Shown in pieces: positions 26,056 through 33,839 of a DNA stretch of 43,419 bases. The notes below the pieces were generated by a model. The model had not been told where the DNA came from. It ran no database searches and worked only from the letters and a program-made list of their open reading frames with translations. The translations under genes were made by a program, and so were the position numbers. Source of the DNA: Rhizobium sp. ASV20 (GTDB lineage: Bacteria; Pseudomonadota; Alphaproteobacteria; Rhizobiales; Rhizobiaceae); NCBI RefSeq assembly GCF_016429015.1, contig NZ_JAELTU010000050.1:1-43419 (forward strand). The letters are read 5' to 3'. Within the stretch, counting starts at the first letter, position 1, and each line of letters opens with the position of its first letter.

Positions 26056-27057
26056 TTACGTTTCCTTTCCCTGTTGGAATTCGTTGAAGAGAGATTGTAG
26101 TCTCTCCTGCACAAACTGATCGAAGCCGGGAGCCGCCTTACTGTCGAAGACAAAGGTGGCACGAGCCGGCGTTCTCTTAAATGTCACCGGCACACCAGAT
26201 ATGGTCGACGGCACGGTCTCAGGCTTTACTGACGTGGGCTTGCCGATCGCCAGAACCATGGCCTGCTGAAAGCGCTCGTCGCTCGACAGCTTACGACTGT
26301 TGTCCGCGGACAACTCGACGATGATCGGCTCATGGGCGATACCTTCGAGGCGCTCTCCAAGTTCAAGCCAACGTCTGCGACCGATATCCGGCGCCGGTCC
26401 AATCGCGCTGATTAGCGCCAATGGCACCTGTCTCATTACGATGAGCATTTTCGACAGCGCAGCCTTATCGACACCCAGTGATGCCATGATGATATCCCGG
26501 CCGAAATCACGCTGTTCGAGCCGCAACGCAAAAAGCGCCCGCTCGATGTATGAGAGGTTCGTGCGGGCGCTGTTCTCCTGTCCCTGGCTCACCACAAGCT
26601 GATCATCGGTCAGCTGTCGGATGACAGCGCGAACCTTGATGCCAAGCTCTTTCGTCGCTGCGAGACGGCGATGACCGTAGGCAACCTGATAGCGACCCTT
26701 GGCTTCTGGGTGCGGCCGGACCAAAATAGGGACCTGCTGGCCATGCTCGCGGATCTGCTCGACAAGTTGGCCAAGTTCCACCGGATCGATCTCAAGGCGA
26801 TCGGTAACAAAAGATCCATCGATCAGGTCGGTGTCGAGCTCAACGATGGTCTGGCCTTCAGCCAATTGCCGCTCTAGATCGTTTGCCCGCTCCATCTTCT
26901 CGGTGATGTTGCCAAGCGTCCTGGTAATCCCGCCGACAGGGCCACCGGCCCTCGCCTGCGGTAGAAACCCGGCTATGGGGCGATTATCCTTCGACGCGGA
27001 GGAGTCTGTACGCACCGTATTCGGAGCGGAGATTTCAAGCAGGTTTTTGCGCGCCAT
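26056..27057 (-). CDS. repB: Partition protein RepB (ParB family)
   Basis: 333 residues. N-terminal basic region MARKNLLEIS, then the ParB/Srx core with VELGQLVEQIREHGQQVPIL, VAYGHRRLAATKELGIKVRA and GQENSARTNLSYIERALFAL. The helix-turn-helix (IIMASLGVDKAALSKMLIVM) follows. RepB binds parS-like palindromes and works with RepA in partition and repression of repABC. It starts 5 bp downstream of repA. A perfect RepB-box palindrome lies inside the gene at 26299-26314, encoding part of LSADNSRKLS. Confidence 0.96.
   Translation of the reverse strand: MARKNLLEISAPNTVRTDSSASKDNRPIAGFLPQARAGGPVGGITRTLGNITEKMERANDLERQLAEGQTIVELDTDLIDGSFVTDRLEIDPVELGQLVEQIREHGQQVPILVRPHPEAKGRYQVAYGHRRLAATKELGIKVRAVIRQLTDDQLVVSQGQENSARTNLSYIERALFALRLEQRDFGRDIIMASLGVDKAALSKMLIVMRQVPLALISAIGPAPDIGRRRWLELGERLEGIAHEPIIVELSADNSRKLSSDERFQQAMVLAIGKPTSVKPETVPSTISGVPVTFKRTPARATFVFDSKAAPGFDQFVQERLQSLFNEFQQGKET
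26299..26314. other. RepB-box (parS) palindrome within repB
   Basis: The perfect 16-bp palindrome GTTGTCCGCGGACAAC fits the repABC parS consensus GTT-N4-GC-N4-AAC exactly. An identical copy is at 30468-30483, and a variant with the same 12-bp centre at 28496-28511. The coding context here explains neither the palindrome nor its repetition. Confidence 0.82.
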
Positions 27058-27062
27058 CTATT

Positions 27063-28256
27063 CTATTTCCTTCCCCACGTTGAGCGGATGTGCGTCTCGA
27101 TCTCGCTGTTGACGAGATTGAGCGAATCCAGAGCGCGGTCGTAAGTGCCTCTGGTAAATTGGGCACGTTCGACTTCGTAGAGGGTCTGTTTGGTAACGCC
27201 GGCATCGGCAACGGCCGTTGACTTGACCATAGCATTTTGAAGCATGCGATTGCCGAAGATGGCTCGCATGAAGCCTGTCATCTGGCTCTGTGGCCCATCA
27301 TTTGGCTCAAAGCGCGTGACGAGGTAGCGCATCCAGTCATAACTGGTGCGTCCCCCGGCATTCTCGACCACGGTCATGAGCTCGCTCGTCATGGTCAAAA
27401 ACTGCGACATGGACATCACGTCAAGCATTTGCGGATGGACGGTGATCAGAATGGACGTAGCCGCGCAAAGCGCCGACATCGTCAGGAAGCCGAGCTGCGG
27501 CGGGCAATCGATGACGACGACATCGTAGAAGCTCTCGATTTCGGTCAAGGCTTCGCCGATGCGGGCGAAAAACATGGTCTCGGCCCTACCGGCTGCCATC
27601 ACCCGCGGCGTCTCATGCTCAAACTCCATGAGCTCGAGGTTTCCGGGGATGAGATGGAGGTTCGGCGTATAAGTCGCGCGGACGATATCGGAAATCGGCC
27701 GAGGCGCATCGTAGCGAATGGCGCCGTAAAGCGTTTCGCCCTCCCCGACATCAAGCTCCGGCTGATGTCCGAACAGAGCGGACAAGGATGCCTGTGGGTC
27801 GAGATCGACTGCCAGCACGCGGTAACCCCTGAGAGCGAGATACTGCGCCAGATGGGCCGCCGTCGTTGTCTTGCCCGAGCCACCTTTGAAGTTCATCACC
27901 GAGATGATCTGCAGTTTCTCGGATCCTCTGCGGCCAGGCACGTATTTGGGCGTACCGTTTCGCTCGTCGAGAACCCGGCGGATGCGGTCCATATCTTCGG
28001 CGGTGTAAAGTCGGCGTCCGTTCGAAAGCGGATCCGGGCCGTGACCTTCGGCTGCTATCTGGCGGAGGTATCCTTCGCCTATGCCGATGAAGGCGGCAGC
28101 TTCGGCCGGCGAAAACATCCGCATGGTCTTTTGTGACTGAGGCGGGAAGAGTTTTGCCTGGTGTTGCTGCAGCTGATATGACAGCTCTTGCGCGTCTGTT
28201 GCCAGAAGCGTCGGAAGATGCTCTTGATCGTCCTTGAGTGCGAGACTCGGTTGCAT
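27063..28256 (-). CDS. repA: Partition ATPase RepA (ParA family)
   Basis: 397 residues. An N-terminal MerR-like DNA-recognition segment (FSPAEAAAFIGIGEGYLRQI) precedes the ParA ATPase: deviant Walker A NFKGGSGKTTTAAHLAQYL, Walker A' VDLDPQASLSALFG and Walker B VVVIDCPPQLGFLTMSAL. RepA drives plasmid segregation with RepB and represses the repA promoter. It is the first gene of the repABC operon, 5 bp upstream of repB. Its own upstream region holds a candidate operator and a parS-like palindrome. Confidence 0.97.
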   Translation of the reverse strand: MQPSLALKDDQEHLPTLLATDAQELSYQLQQHQAKLFPPQSQKTMRMFSPAEAAAFIGIGEGYLRQIAAEGHGPDPLSNGRRLYTAEDMDRIRRVLDERNGTPKYVPGRRGSEKLQIISVMNFKGGSGKTTTAAHLAQYLALRGYRVLAVDLDPQASLSALFGHQPELDVGEGETLYGAIRYDAPRPISDIVRATYTPNLHLIPGNLELMEFEHETPRVMAAGRAETMFFARIGEALTEIESFYDVVVIDCPPQLGFLTMSALCAATSILITVHPQMLDVMSMSQFLTMTSELMTVVENAGGRTSYDWMRYLVTRFEPNDGPQSQMTGFMRAIFGNRMLQNAMVKSTAVADAGVTKQTLYEVERAQFTRGTYDRALDSLNLVNSEIETHIRSTWGRK

Positions 28257-28271
28257 AGTCGTTTTCCCAAT

Positions 28272-28314
28272 TAACTGCGCAATTGTGACGGAATACCGCG
28301 GAACTACGCAGTTA
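28272..28314 (-). promoter_or_regulatory. Candidate repA promoter and RepA operator
   Basis: An 8-bp inverted repeat TAACTGCG/CGCAGTTA (28272-28279, 28307-28314; 27-bp spacer) lies just upstream of repA. On the minus strand its first arm overlaps the -10-like TATAAC. Published repABC systems have RepA operators at or just after the -10, so autoregulation here is plausible. No good -35 was found. Confidence 0.5.
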
Positions 28315-28495
28315 TAATATGCTCCGATTCGTTGCCGTTTTACAAATGCTTAAACAATCAGCAGATTTTAGCGGGTTTTACTCGCGAAATGCCGGAGGTT
28401 CGGCTCCAACGATCATCGCGATGTACGGTCTTACATCGACGGATCGGGGAGGGTGCACGACTACTTCCCTCGCCGTTTTGCTTCTTATGCCGAGC

Positions 28496-28511
28496 GTAGT
28501 CCGCGGACTAC
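28496..28511. other. Variant RepB-box palindrome upstream of repA
   Basis: The perfect palindrome GTAGTCCGCGGACTAC shares its central 10 bases GTCCGCGGAC with the two exact boxes, but the third and fourteenth bases differ (GTA and TAC). It lies in the 416-bp gap between repA and the ProQ/FinO gene. No gene is convincing in that gap; a 93-residue open frame there looks random. Confidence 0.6.
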
Positions 28512-28672
28512 TGCATGAAGGTTCCGGGGCGACGCTGCTGGTTACCGCGGCTCGAGCGAAGCCAGTGCGCGGCCCGGCGCCGCAACTCTGGCATCTTTAG
28601 GCATTGGAATGCGGGCGCACTTGTTCAATACGGCTGACGCCGTTCTTTCATGTGCTTGAGCTATTTCGAATC

Positions 28673-29161
28673 TTAACGGGCGACGCGATCGGAAAGTTTG
28701 CGGCCGCCGAGAAGCGACGCGCGGATCAGATCCGCTTTGCTTAGGGCAGGGGGAGCCGGCACCTTGGGTTCATCCACGGGCGCAGCAGGTCTGGCTTGTA
28801 CCTGCCGCAACGCCGTAAGACGTTTTTGGGCCGCGAGCCTGTCTTCAGCCGACAGCTGTTCAATCGGATTGCCAGCGATGTCATGACGCATTGAGTCCGG
28901 TTGAGCGCAGGCAAAGTAATATTGCTTGGAATGGAGAAACGAACTGGTGGCGCGGCGAAGCGACATTACGGACATGTCGGGCTTCAAAAGCGGACGAATT
29001 TCATTCCAGAGGCCAAGTGCGAAGGGACGAATGATATCGCCGGGTTTTGCCGGCAAGATATCGATGCGGTGAACCAGAAGTGTATTGATCGCCTCGGCCT
29101 TCTTGACGTCGAGTGCCGTTGCCGCGATCGGCCCGCGATTGGTCGTCCAGGGTTCTTCCAT
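28673..29161 (-). CDS. ProQ/FinO-family RNA chaperone
   Basis: 162 residues. The FinO core is clear: IIRPFALGLWNEIRPLLKPD, SLRRATSSFLHSKQYYFACA and RHDIAGNPIEQLSAEDRLAA. The tail is Ala/Pro-rich with a basic end (GGRKLSDRVAR). These proteins bind structured RNA and promote or protect sRNA-mRNA pairs. It is encoded on the same strand as repABC, with AGAGGAACG before the ATG, 416 bp upstream of repA. Because repABC copy number depends on an antisense RNA, a role in replicon control is an attractive inference but not shown. Confidence 0.86.
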   Translation of the reverse strand: MEEPWTTNRGPIAATALDVKKAEAINTLLVHRIDILPAKPGDIIRPFALGLWNEIRPLLKPDMSVMSLRRATSSFLHSKQYYFACAQPDSMRHDIAGNPIEQLSAEDRLAAQKRLTALRQVQARPAAPVDEPKVPAPPALSKADLIRASLLGGRKLSDRVAR

Positions 29162-29850
29162 GAAATCGTTCCTCTGCCTTGAAATCCATTACGAACTGAT
29201 TGTGAAGCGATTTTGACGGAACGGCAAAGAATCCGCCTTCTTCTGCTGATGGGTTCGTTGAACCGACCCCGATATATGCAACAGCGGCACCGACAGCAAG
29301 TTTTGGTTAACCAGATTTTTATAGTTGACGCATAGCTTGCATCTCGCCGTGAAAGGTATCGAGTACGCGGCGCCTATCCTTCATCCCTCCTGAAGGAATC
29401 GACTGATCCGTGCCCGACCGAGCAACGTCGCAGTCGCTTACTCGTCATGCTCAATCATCCAGGCTGGACGCATCGCGATTGTTCGTTTTGCCCCTGAGGC
29501 GATATTCGATAGGTCCGGCTTCATGTTGATAGGCTCCCGCCAAAGCGGCCGCAGTATGTAGTGGGCAGCGGCAGGACGTTGGATTTCATCAATCCCCGTT
29601 CCCGCAATGCTTGATCCGCTGAGGTCGAGAACGAGGGTTTCCTTGTATCTCATGGCGGCTCAGGTTTATGCACCTCCGCGTTTCCTCATCATGAATGTCG
29701 CTCCCTTCCGGTGGGTCGCGTTGAGCGTTGTTGCGAAGTCGGCCTCAAAATCGGGTTGGCGTCGGGGCGGCCTGGCGATACATACGCAGTGAACATAAGT
29801 AGGATTCGAGTTCGAATCGATTGACCGTTTTCCGGAGAGCAGTCTTGAAC
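29162..29850. other. Gap between the ProQ/FinO gene and the next exported protein
   Basis: About 690 bp. It holds one possible small gene (29438-29653). A small hairpin CCTTCA-N7-TGAAGG lies near 29380-29400. No RepB-box copy was found in it. Confidence 0.45.
29438..29653 (-). CDS. Possible small hypothetical protein (71 residues)
   Basis: The frame starts MRYKETLVLDLSGSSIAG and ends WMIEHDE. Codon choice is acceptable but the ribosome-binding site is weak, no family is recognised, and it overlaps no other gene. It could be a gene, a remnant or chance. Confidence 0.35.
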   Translation of the reverse strand: MRYKETLVLDLSGSSIAGTGIDEIQRPAAAHYILRPLWREPINMKPDLSNIASGAKRTIAMRPAWMIEHDE

Positions 29851-30375
29851 ATGAAAACACTCCTATCCCTGAGCACCATTCTCTCGCTCTCGCTTGGCCC
29901 CAATGCGCTGGCATTTGAGAAGGCCGCCTTCTTCGACGCGGCTCTTTGTAAGCCGGCCTATTCCACGAAGTCGGCGATGACGATGTATGAGGAAGCCGAA
30001 AAGCTCGCGAAGGCAGATACGTCGCTGCTGACGGCTGCGGTCTATAAGTTGTCAGCCGACTTTGGCCGCCAGGGCTTCAAGACAAGCGAACTTGTTTTTG
30101 CAGGCACCAGCTTTGGGGTGCTGGTGGAAGGGTTGCGCGCCGATGATCTCGCCAAGACCTATCACTTGAAGTCGGACGATCTTGGCAACCTCCTCGGAAC
30201 GGCGACAAAGTCATATGGGCGCACGTTGTCAAAGGCCGAGCAGCCTGCTGCCGAAATGGGAGTGGTCTCCGTGGTCGCCCGCGAATCCTCTGCCTTTCCT
30301 GGCAAGACCCTTCTCGCCTGCGAATTCGTCAGCAACGAGGATCTCGAGGCCATGAAGCAGTTGCAGGCGAAGTAA
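29851..30375 (+). CDS. Exported hypothetical protein
   Basis: 174 residues from the ATG at 29851, which begins a signal peptide (MKTLLSLSTILSLSLGPNAL, cleavage near ALA). The mature protein is mostly charged helices with two cysteines (CKPAY near the start, ACEFVS near the end) that may form a disulphide. A TTG at 29821 extends the frame but would bury the signal. No family recognised. It is followed by a 345-bp gap that holds a RepB-box. Confidence 0.7.
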   Translation: MKTLLSLSTILSLSLGPNALAFEKAAFFDAALCKPAYSTKSAMTMYEEAEKLAKADTSLLTAAVYKLSADFGRQGFKTSELVFAGTSFGVLVEGLRADDLAKTYHLKSDDLGNLLGTATKSYGRTLSKAEQPAAEMGVVSVVARESSAFPGKTLLACEFVSNEDLEAMKQLQAK

Positions 30376-30467
30376 TTTCACCGGTATATTTAGTGGGTAG
30401 ACGCGGTGATGCAGCGAGAGATAAAAATCGATGCGTCTCCGCCTGGGCTGAATATCAAAGCTCGCTG

Positions 30468-30483
30468 GTTGTCCGCGGACAAC
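30468..30483. other. RepB-box (parS) palindrome in the intergenic region
   Basis: The perfect 16-bp palindrome GTTGTCCGCGGACAAC is identical to the one inside repB at 26299-26314. It lies in a 345-bp gap (30376-30720) where I see no gene, 2.2 kb upstream of repA. This is a strong candidate centromere site. Confidence 0.85.
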
Positions 30484-30720
30484 TGCTGCAGCTCGGCAAC
30501 GATTGAGGAGGCATCAACTCCTTTGCGGAAGCGATGGCTCAAATAGCTTCATTATAATCTGTTGCTGCTATTATTTCAGAGAGATAGTCATCGCTCGAAA
30601 TTGCTCCCGCAGGCCGCGCTCGACGCATTCTTTGGAAGTGCTCGGTACCTCCGGTCCGAACCCCGTCAAGGTCGCGTATCCGGAAATGCTGTCCGGCTTC
30701 TCCTCGGAACGCCGAGCCGT

Positions 30721-31518
30721 TCACGCAACCTTTAGACTTATGAAAAGAGCGGTTTCCTTTTCGGTTTCCAGCACGCCATTGCCAGCTTGGAATGCGTCCG
30801 CGATCGCTGTGCGCAACGCTAAGCGTTGCTCTTTGCTGGCGCCTTCTCCAGGCGGATAAGATGTAAGCGTGAGGAATATGTCTTCGGGGTCGGTCACTCG
30901 CATGCGAGCGGGATATTGGGTCATGGCGACATTTCCGAATTGGGTTTGCATCAGCCGCTTTGCTGCATCGTAGCCGAAGGCGGCGCCGGCGGGATCGTGG
31001 GGAGGGCTGCCGAAGACCGTCGTCAGCTCATATATTTTGCGCATGTTGCCAACGCCGTTGGTCGTCACGGCGAGAAAGCCGCCCGGCTTCAGCACGCGAT
31101 ACATCTCCGCCGCGCACTTCACCGGATCCGGCAGGTGATAGAACATGTGCATCGCAACGATGGCGTCAAACGAGCCATCGGCAAAAGGTAGAGCTGCAGC
31201 ATCGGCTTGCCGGCCTGCGATGCTGCCAAAGGGCAGGGGCGAGCATCGTTCGACGGCTTCCTGAACCATGCCCGGCGAGAGATCGCAGAGCGTCAGGTTC
31301 AAATTCCCGGACAACGACGCTGCAGTCCCTGCCCAGAACCAGCCGGGACCGCAGCCGATATCAAGAATTTGATCGCCTGATTTCAGCGGAAGCTGTTGCG
31401 CCACCCATGGGAACCAACCGATCTCGGCGATGGTATGTTCGCTATTGAGACGAGCCCGGGCGGCGAGCTTTTTGCTGTCCGCATACTGCCTGTGGTTATC
31501 AGAGGTTATGCAAGACAT
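30721..31518 (-). CDS. Class I SAM-dependent methyltransferase
   Basis: 265 residues. Motif I is QILDIGCGPGWFWAGTAASL (about 49-68). It is followed by the acidic loop LTLCDLSPGMVQEAVER and the UbiE/Methyltransf_11 segments LPFADGSFDAIVAMHMFYHL and RVLKPGGFLAVTTNG. The substrate is unknown; the sequence suggests a small molecule or quinone-type methylation. It is downstream of, and on the same strand as, the NmrA-type gene but 228 bp away, with a hairpin between them. Confidence 0.85.
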   Translation of the reverse strand: MSCITSDNHRQYADSKKLAARARLNSEHTIAEIGWFPWVAQQLPLKSGDQILDIGCGPGWFWAGTAASLSGNLNLTLCDLSPGMVQEAVERCSPLPFGSIAGRQADAAALPFADGSFDAIVAMHMFYHLPDPVKCAAEMYRVLKPGGFLAVTTNGVGNMRKIYELTTVFGSPPHDPAGAAFGYDAAKRLMQTQFGNVAMTQYPARMRVTDPEDIFLTLTSYPPGEGASKEQRLALRTAIADAFQAGNGVLETEKETALFISLKVA

Positions 31519-31684
31519 GGTCGGCCGCCTCCTGATCCGGATTTCTAAGGTTCCGGACCTTCAATCGGTTGCTGCACTGAGGTTTTGTTGCGCCCGATAA
31601 TAGAGGTTTCTTCGGCTTCTGCAATGATAGATTGCGGATCATTTGAGGCGCAATACCATTCAATCACAGCAGCAGAAACATCGG

Positions 31685-31704
31685 CGCCGCCGAAACAGGC
31701 GGCG
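31685..31704 (-). terminator. Hairpin after the NmrA-type gene
   Basis: A perfect 7-bp stem CGCCGCC/GGCGGCG with a 6-nt loop lies 43 bp after the NmrA-type stop on the minus strand. There is no T-run, so termination is uncertain. Confidence 0.45.
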
Positions 31705-31746
31705 TCGACTGAAGGCCTTGTCCCGCTGTGCACCGGAAGGAGGCTC

Positions 31747-32619
31747 TCATGCGCGCAGAAGTGGCCTCAGCGCGTCTAGCATCTCCGTGCTGCCTCGACG
31801 GATTTCTCCTACATCGCTTTCGGCATCTATCCGGCCGGCATTGTGGGCGATGTAGAGTTCTACCAGCAACTGCGCATAGCTTTCGGAGAGACCTGCACGC
31901 AGCAAAACGTTCCGCCATTCCGTTTCGGGCAAGAGGAGGGCGGTGACGTCCCGACCGGCGAGCAGGCCTATGGCTGCGGCAATGTCGTTGGGCGTGTAGC
32001 GCCGTGGACCCTCGGCATGGACGATGCGCAGCTTTGCATCACTGCTCTCCAAAAGCAGTTCGGCCGCGATGGAGCCGACGTCGAAAGCGGAGATGATGGG
32101 CAGCAGCTTGGCCTGATTGTGATAGAAGCTTGGCAATTGGCCGGTTTCGGCCGCCACCTTGGTCAATCGTGCCCAGTTTTGCATGTGCTCGGCCGATCGC
32201 AGGAAGATCAGTTTCGAGTCCAGCTTGCGCAGACGCGCCTCCAACGCATGAAAAATCAAGGTAACACCAGTTCCGGCACTATGCTGTGCGCCATAGTCGG
32301 AGATGGCGAGGACTTGACGAGGGTTGGCCGCTGCCAAAGCCTCGGCCATCACCTCGATCAGCTGCAGCATTTTTGCATGCGCCGGCTCGGCGCGGATGTT
32401 GACCGGGCAGATGACTTGTACGGCATCGGCACCGCTCATTGCTTCAACAAGAGCGCCGTGGTCGTTCAGGTCGGCAATGGCGATCTCGCAGCCGAGGTCT
32501 GAAAATGCCTGTGCCTTCGCCGGATCGCGAAGCACGGCGCGTACCGGTATCCCGTGTTTGCGCAAGGCGGTGATGGTGGTTCGGCCGACTTTCCCGCTGG
32601 CGCCTAGAATGACATGCAT
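31747..32619 (-). CDS. NmrA-type NAD(P)-binding oxidoreductase/regulator-like protein
   Basis: 290 residues from an ATG with the strong site AACAGGAGA. The dinucleotide motif HVILGASGKVGRTTITAL is at the N-terminus, then VRAVLRDPAKAQAFSDLGCE, typical of atypical short-chain dehydrogenases of the NmrA/SDR_a5 group. The usual SDR catalytic YxxxK is not evident, so it may be a redox sensor or act on a small quinone-like molecule. It lies 100 bp downstream of an AraC-type regulator on the same strand. Confidence 0.82.
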   Translation of the reverse strand: MHVILGASGKVGRTTITALRKHGIPVRAVLRDPAKAQAFSDLGCEIAIADLNDHGALVEAMSGADAVQVICPVNIRAEPAHAKMLQLIEVMAEALAAANPRQVLAISDYGAQHSAGTGVTLIFHALEARLRKLDSKLIFLRSAEHMQNWARLTKVAAETGQLPSFYHNQAKLLPIISAFDVGSIAAELLLESSDAKLRIVHAEGPRRYTPNDIAAAIGLLAGRDVTALLLPETEWRNVLLRAGLSESYAQLLVELYIAHNAGRIDAESDVGEIRRGSTEMLDALRPLLRA

Positions 32620-32719
32620 CGTCTTTTCTCCTGTTTGTCTGCTGGCAACATTAGACGTCGGCATGCCGCAGTTCGCACAGGTTTGGACGATTGATCGCAG
32701 ATTCGGATGATAAATGCTG

Positions 32720-33577
32720 TCAGGAATGCATTCGGACGATCATGCCGGGTGTCAGCCCCAGGAGTCGCTGCATCCAATGCGTCATATGGCTTTGATGGGC
32801 AAAACCGGTCTCCAATGCGACCTGTGCGAGCGGCATATCTGCCGTCAGCAGCAACGCTTTGGCCCGCTCTACACGGCGCGTCAGGACATATTTATGAACC
32901 GGCATGCCGAAGGTGGCATGAAACAGCGGCTTTAGATGCGAAATGCTGAGCCCGGCGACGATGGCAAGATCGGCCAGAGACAGAGATTGATCGATATGAT
33001 CCTCGATGAAGTCGGTCAGATGCCGTTGCTGCCGGCTGCTCAATGCCGCACGATCGTTGCCGGTCGTCGCTTGCCCCTGCCCAGTATTATCCACGAGACG
33101 GATTGCCAAGGCCATGCCCAAGGTCTCGGCATAGGTGATGTCGGATGGCACGGTTGCCTCGATCTCCGCCTTGATGGCCCAGGCGATCGACTCAAGCCGG
33201 GCATCGCGAAGCTGGAACCGCGGAACAAGAGATACGGCTTCGGTGTCTTGCCCAAGCTCCCGGGCGGCTGCCTGAAGGAGCTCCGGCCGGACGGTCAGTC
33301 GCAGAATGGTGCAATCGCGATCGTCTTCCCACCAGCCATCCATTCCGGCGGGGACGATATCGATATCGCCATGCTTTTGCTGACGGCGAAGATCCCGACC
33401 ATCGCATTGGCAATGAGCGTTTACCGCGCGGCCGAAATGGATGCCCAGGCGATGGCTCTCTGTTCCCGGGACATGCGTGCGGCCGGCGCGAATATGAAGA
33501 AACTCCGCTCCCAGACCTTTCCAGCCGCGATCCCTACTGGAAAGAAGAGTAGCGGTCGAACTGTTGAGCTGATCCAT
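32720..33577 (-). CDS. AraC-family transcriptional regulator
   Basis: 285 residues starting MDQLNSSTATLL at 33577; the frame is open much further upstream but the sequence there is not protein-like, and GGTAGGA precedes this ATG. The C-terminal AraC domain has two helix-turn-helices: SLADLAIVAGLSISHLKPLF and MPLAQVALETGFAHQSHMTH. The N-terminal about 170 residues form the effector or dimer domain. It may activate the NmrA-type gene that follows it. Confidence 0.88.
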   Translation of the reverse strand: MDQLNSSTATLLSSRDRGWKGLGAEFLHIRAGRTHVPGTESHRLGIHFGRAVNAHCQCDGRDLRRQQKHGDIDIVPAGMDGWWEDDRDCTILRLTVRPELLQAAARELGQDTEAVSLVPRFQLRDARLESIAWAIKAEIEATVPSDITYAETLGMALAIRLVDNTGQGQATTGNDRAALSSRQQRHLTDFIEDHIDQSLSLADLAIVAGLSISHLKPLFHATFGMPVHKYVLTRRVERAKALLLTADMPLAQVALETGFAHQSHMTHWMQRLLGLTPGMIVRMHS

Positions 33578-33789
33578 GTTCCGGTTCCTACCATGCCCAT
33601 GCCTCAAGGTCCGAGGCGAGCGGGATGTCGAAACTATAGGGACATTCGCCTGGCCGGTCGAGATGTCAGCGGATCGTCCGTCCGACGGCAGCGGAATCAG
33701 GGCGACCTCGCGGAACCCGCGCCGCAGAACTTCGGCGCCGTCGCTTCCATCAATCATGGGGGTGGCAATGTTACCCCCAAAGACAATAC

Positions 33790-33813
33790 GGCCCCGGCTG
33801 GTGGACCGGGGCC
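33790..33813 (-). terminator. Terminator of the Prc-type protease gene
   Basis: An 8-bp stem GGCCCCGG/CCGGGGCC with an 8-nt loop starts 26 bp after the protease stop. On the minus strand it is followed by GTATTGTCTTTG, moderately T-rich, so it is a reasonable terminator. Confidence 0.65.
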
Positions 33814-33839
33814 GCGCAAGTCGAAATTTCGAGGAATGA

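Noticed and set aside
27237..28136. Long plus-strand frame opposite repA
   Set aside because: Shadow of repA, which has intact ParA motifs; the opposite translation is not protein-like.
28319..28600. 93-codon frame upstream of repA
   Set aside because: Low-complexity and random-looking, without ribosome-binding site; it spans the variant RepB-box and promoter region instead.
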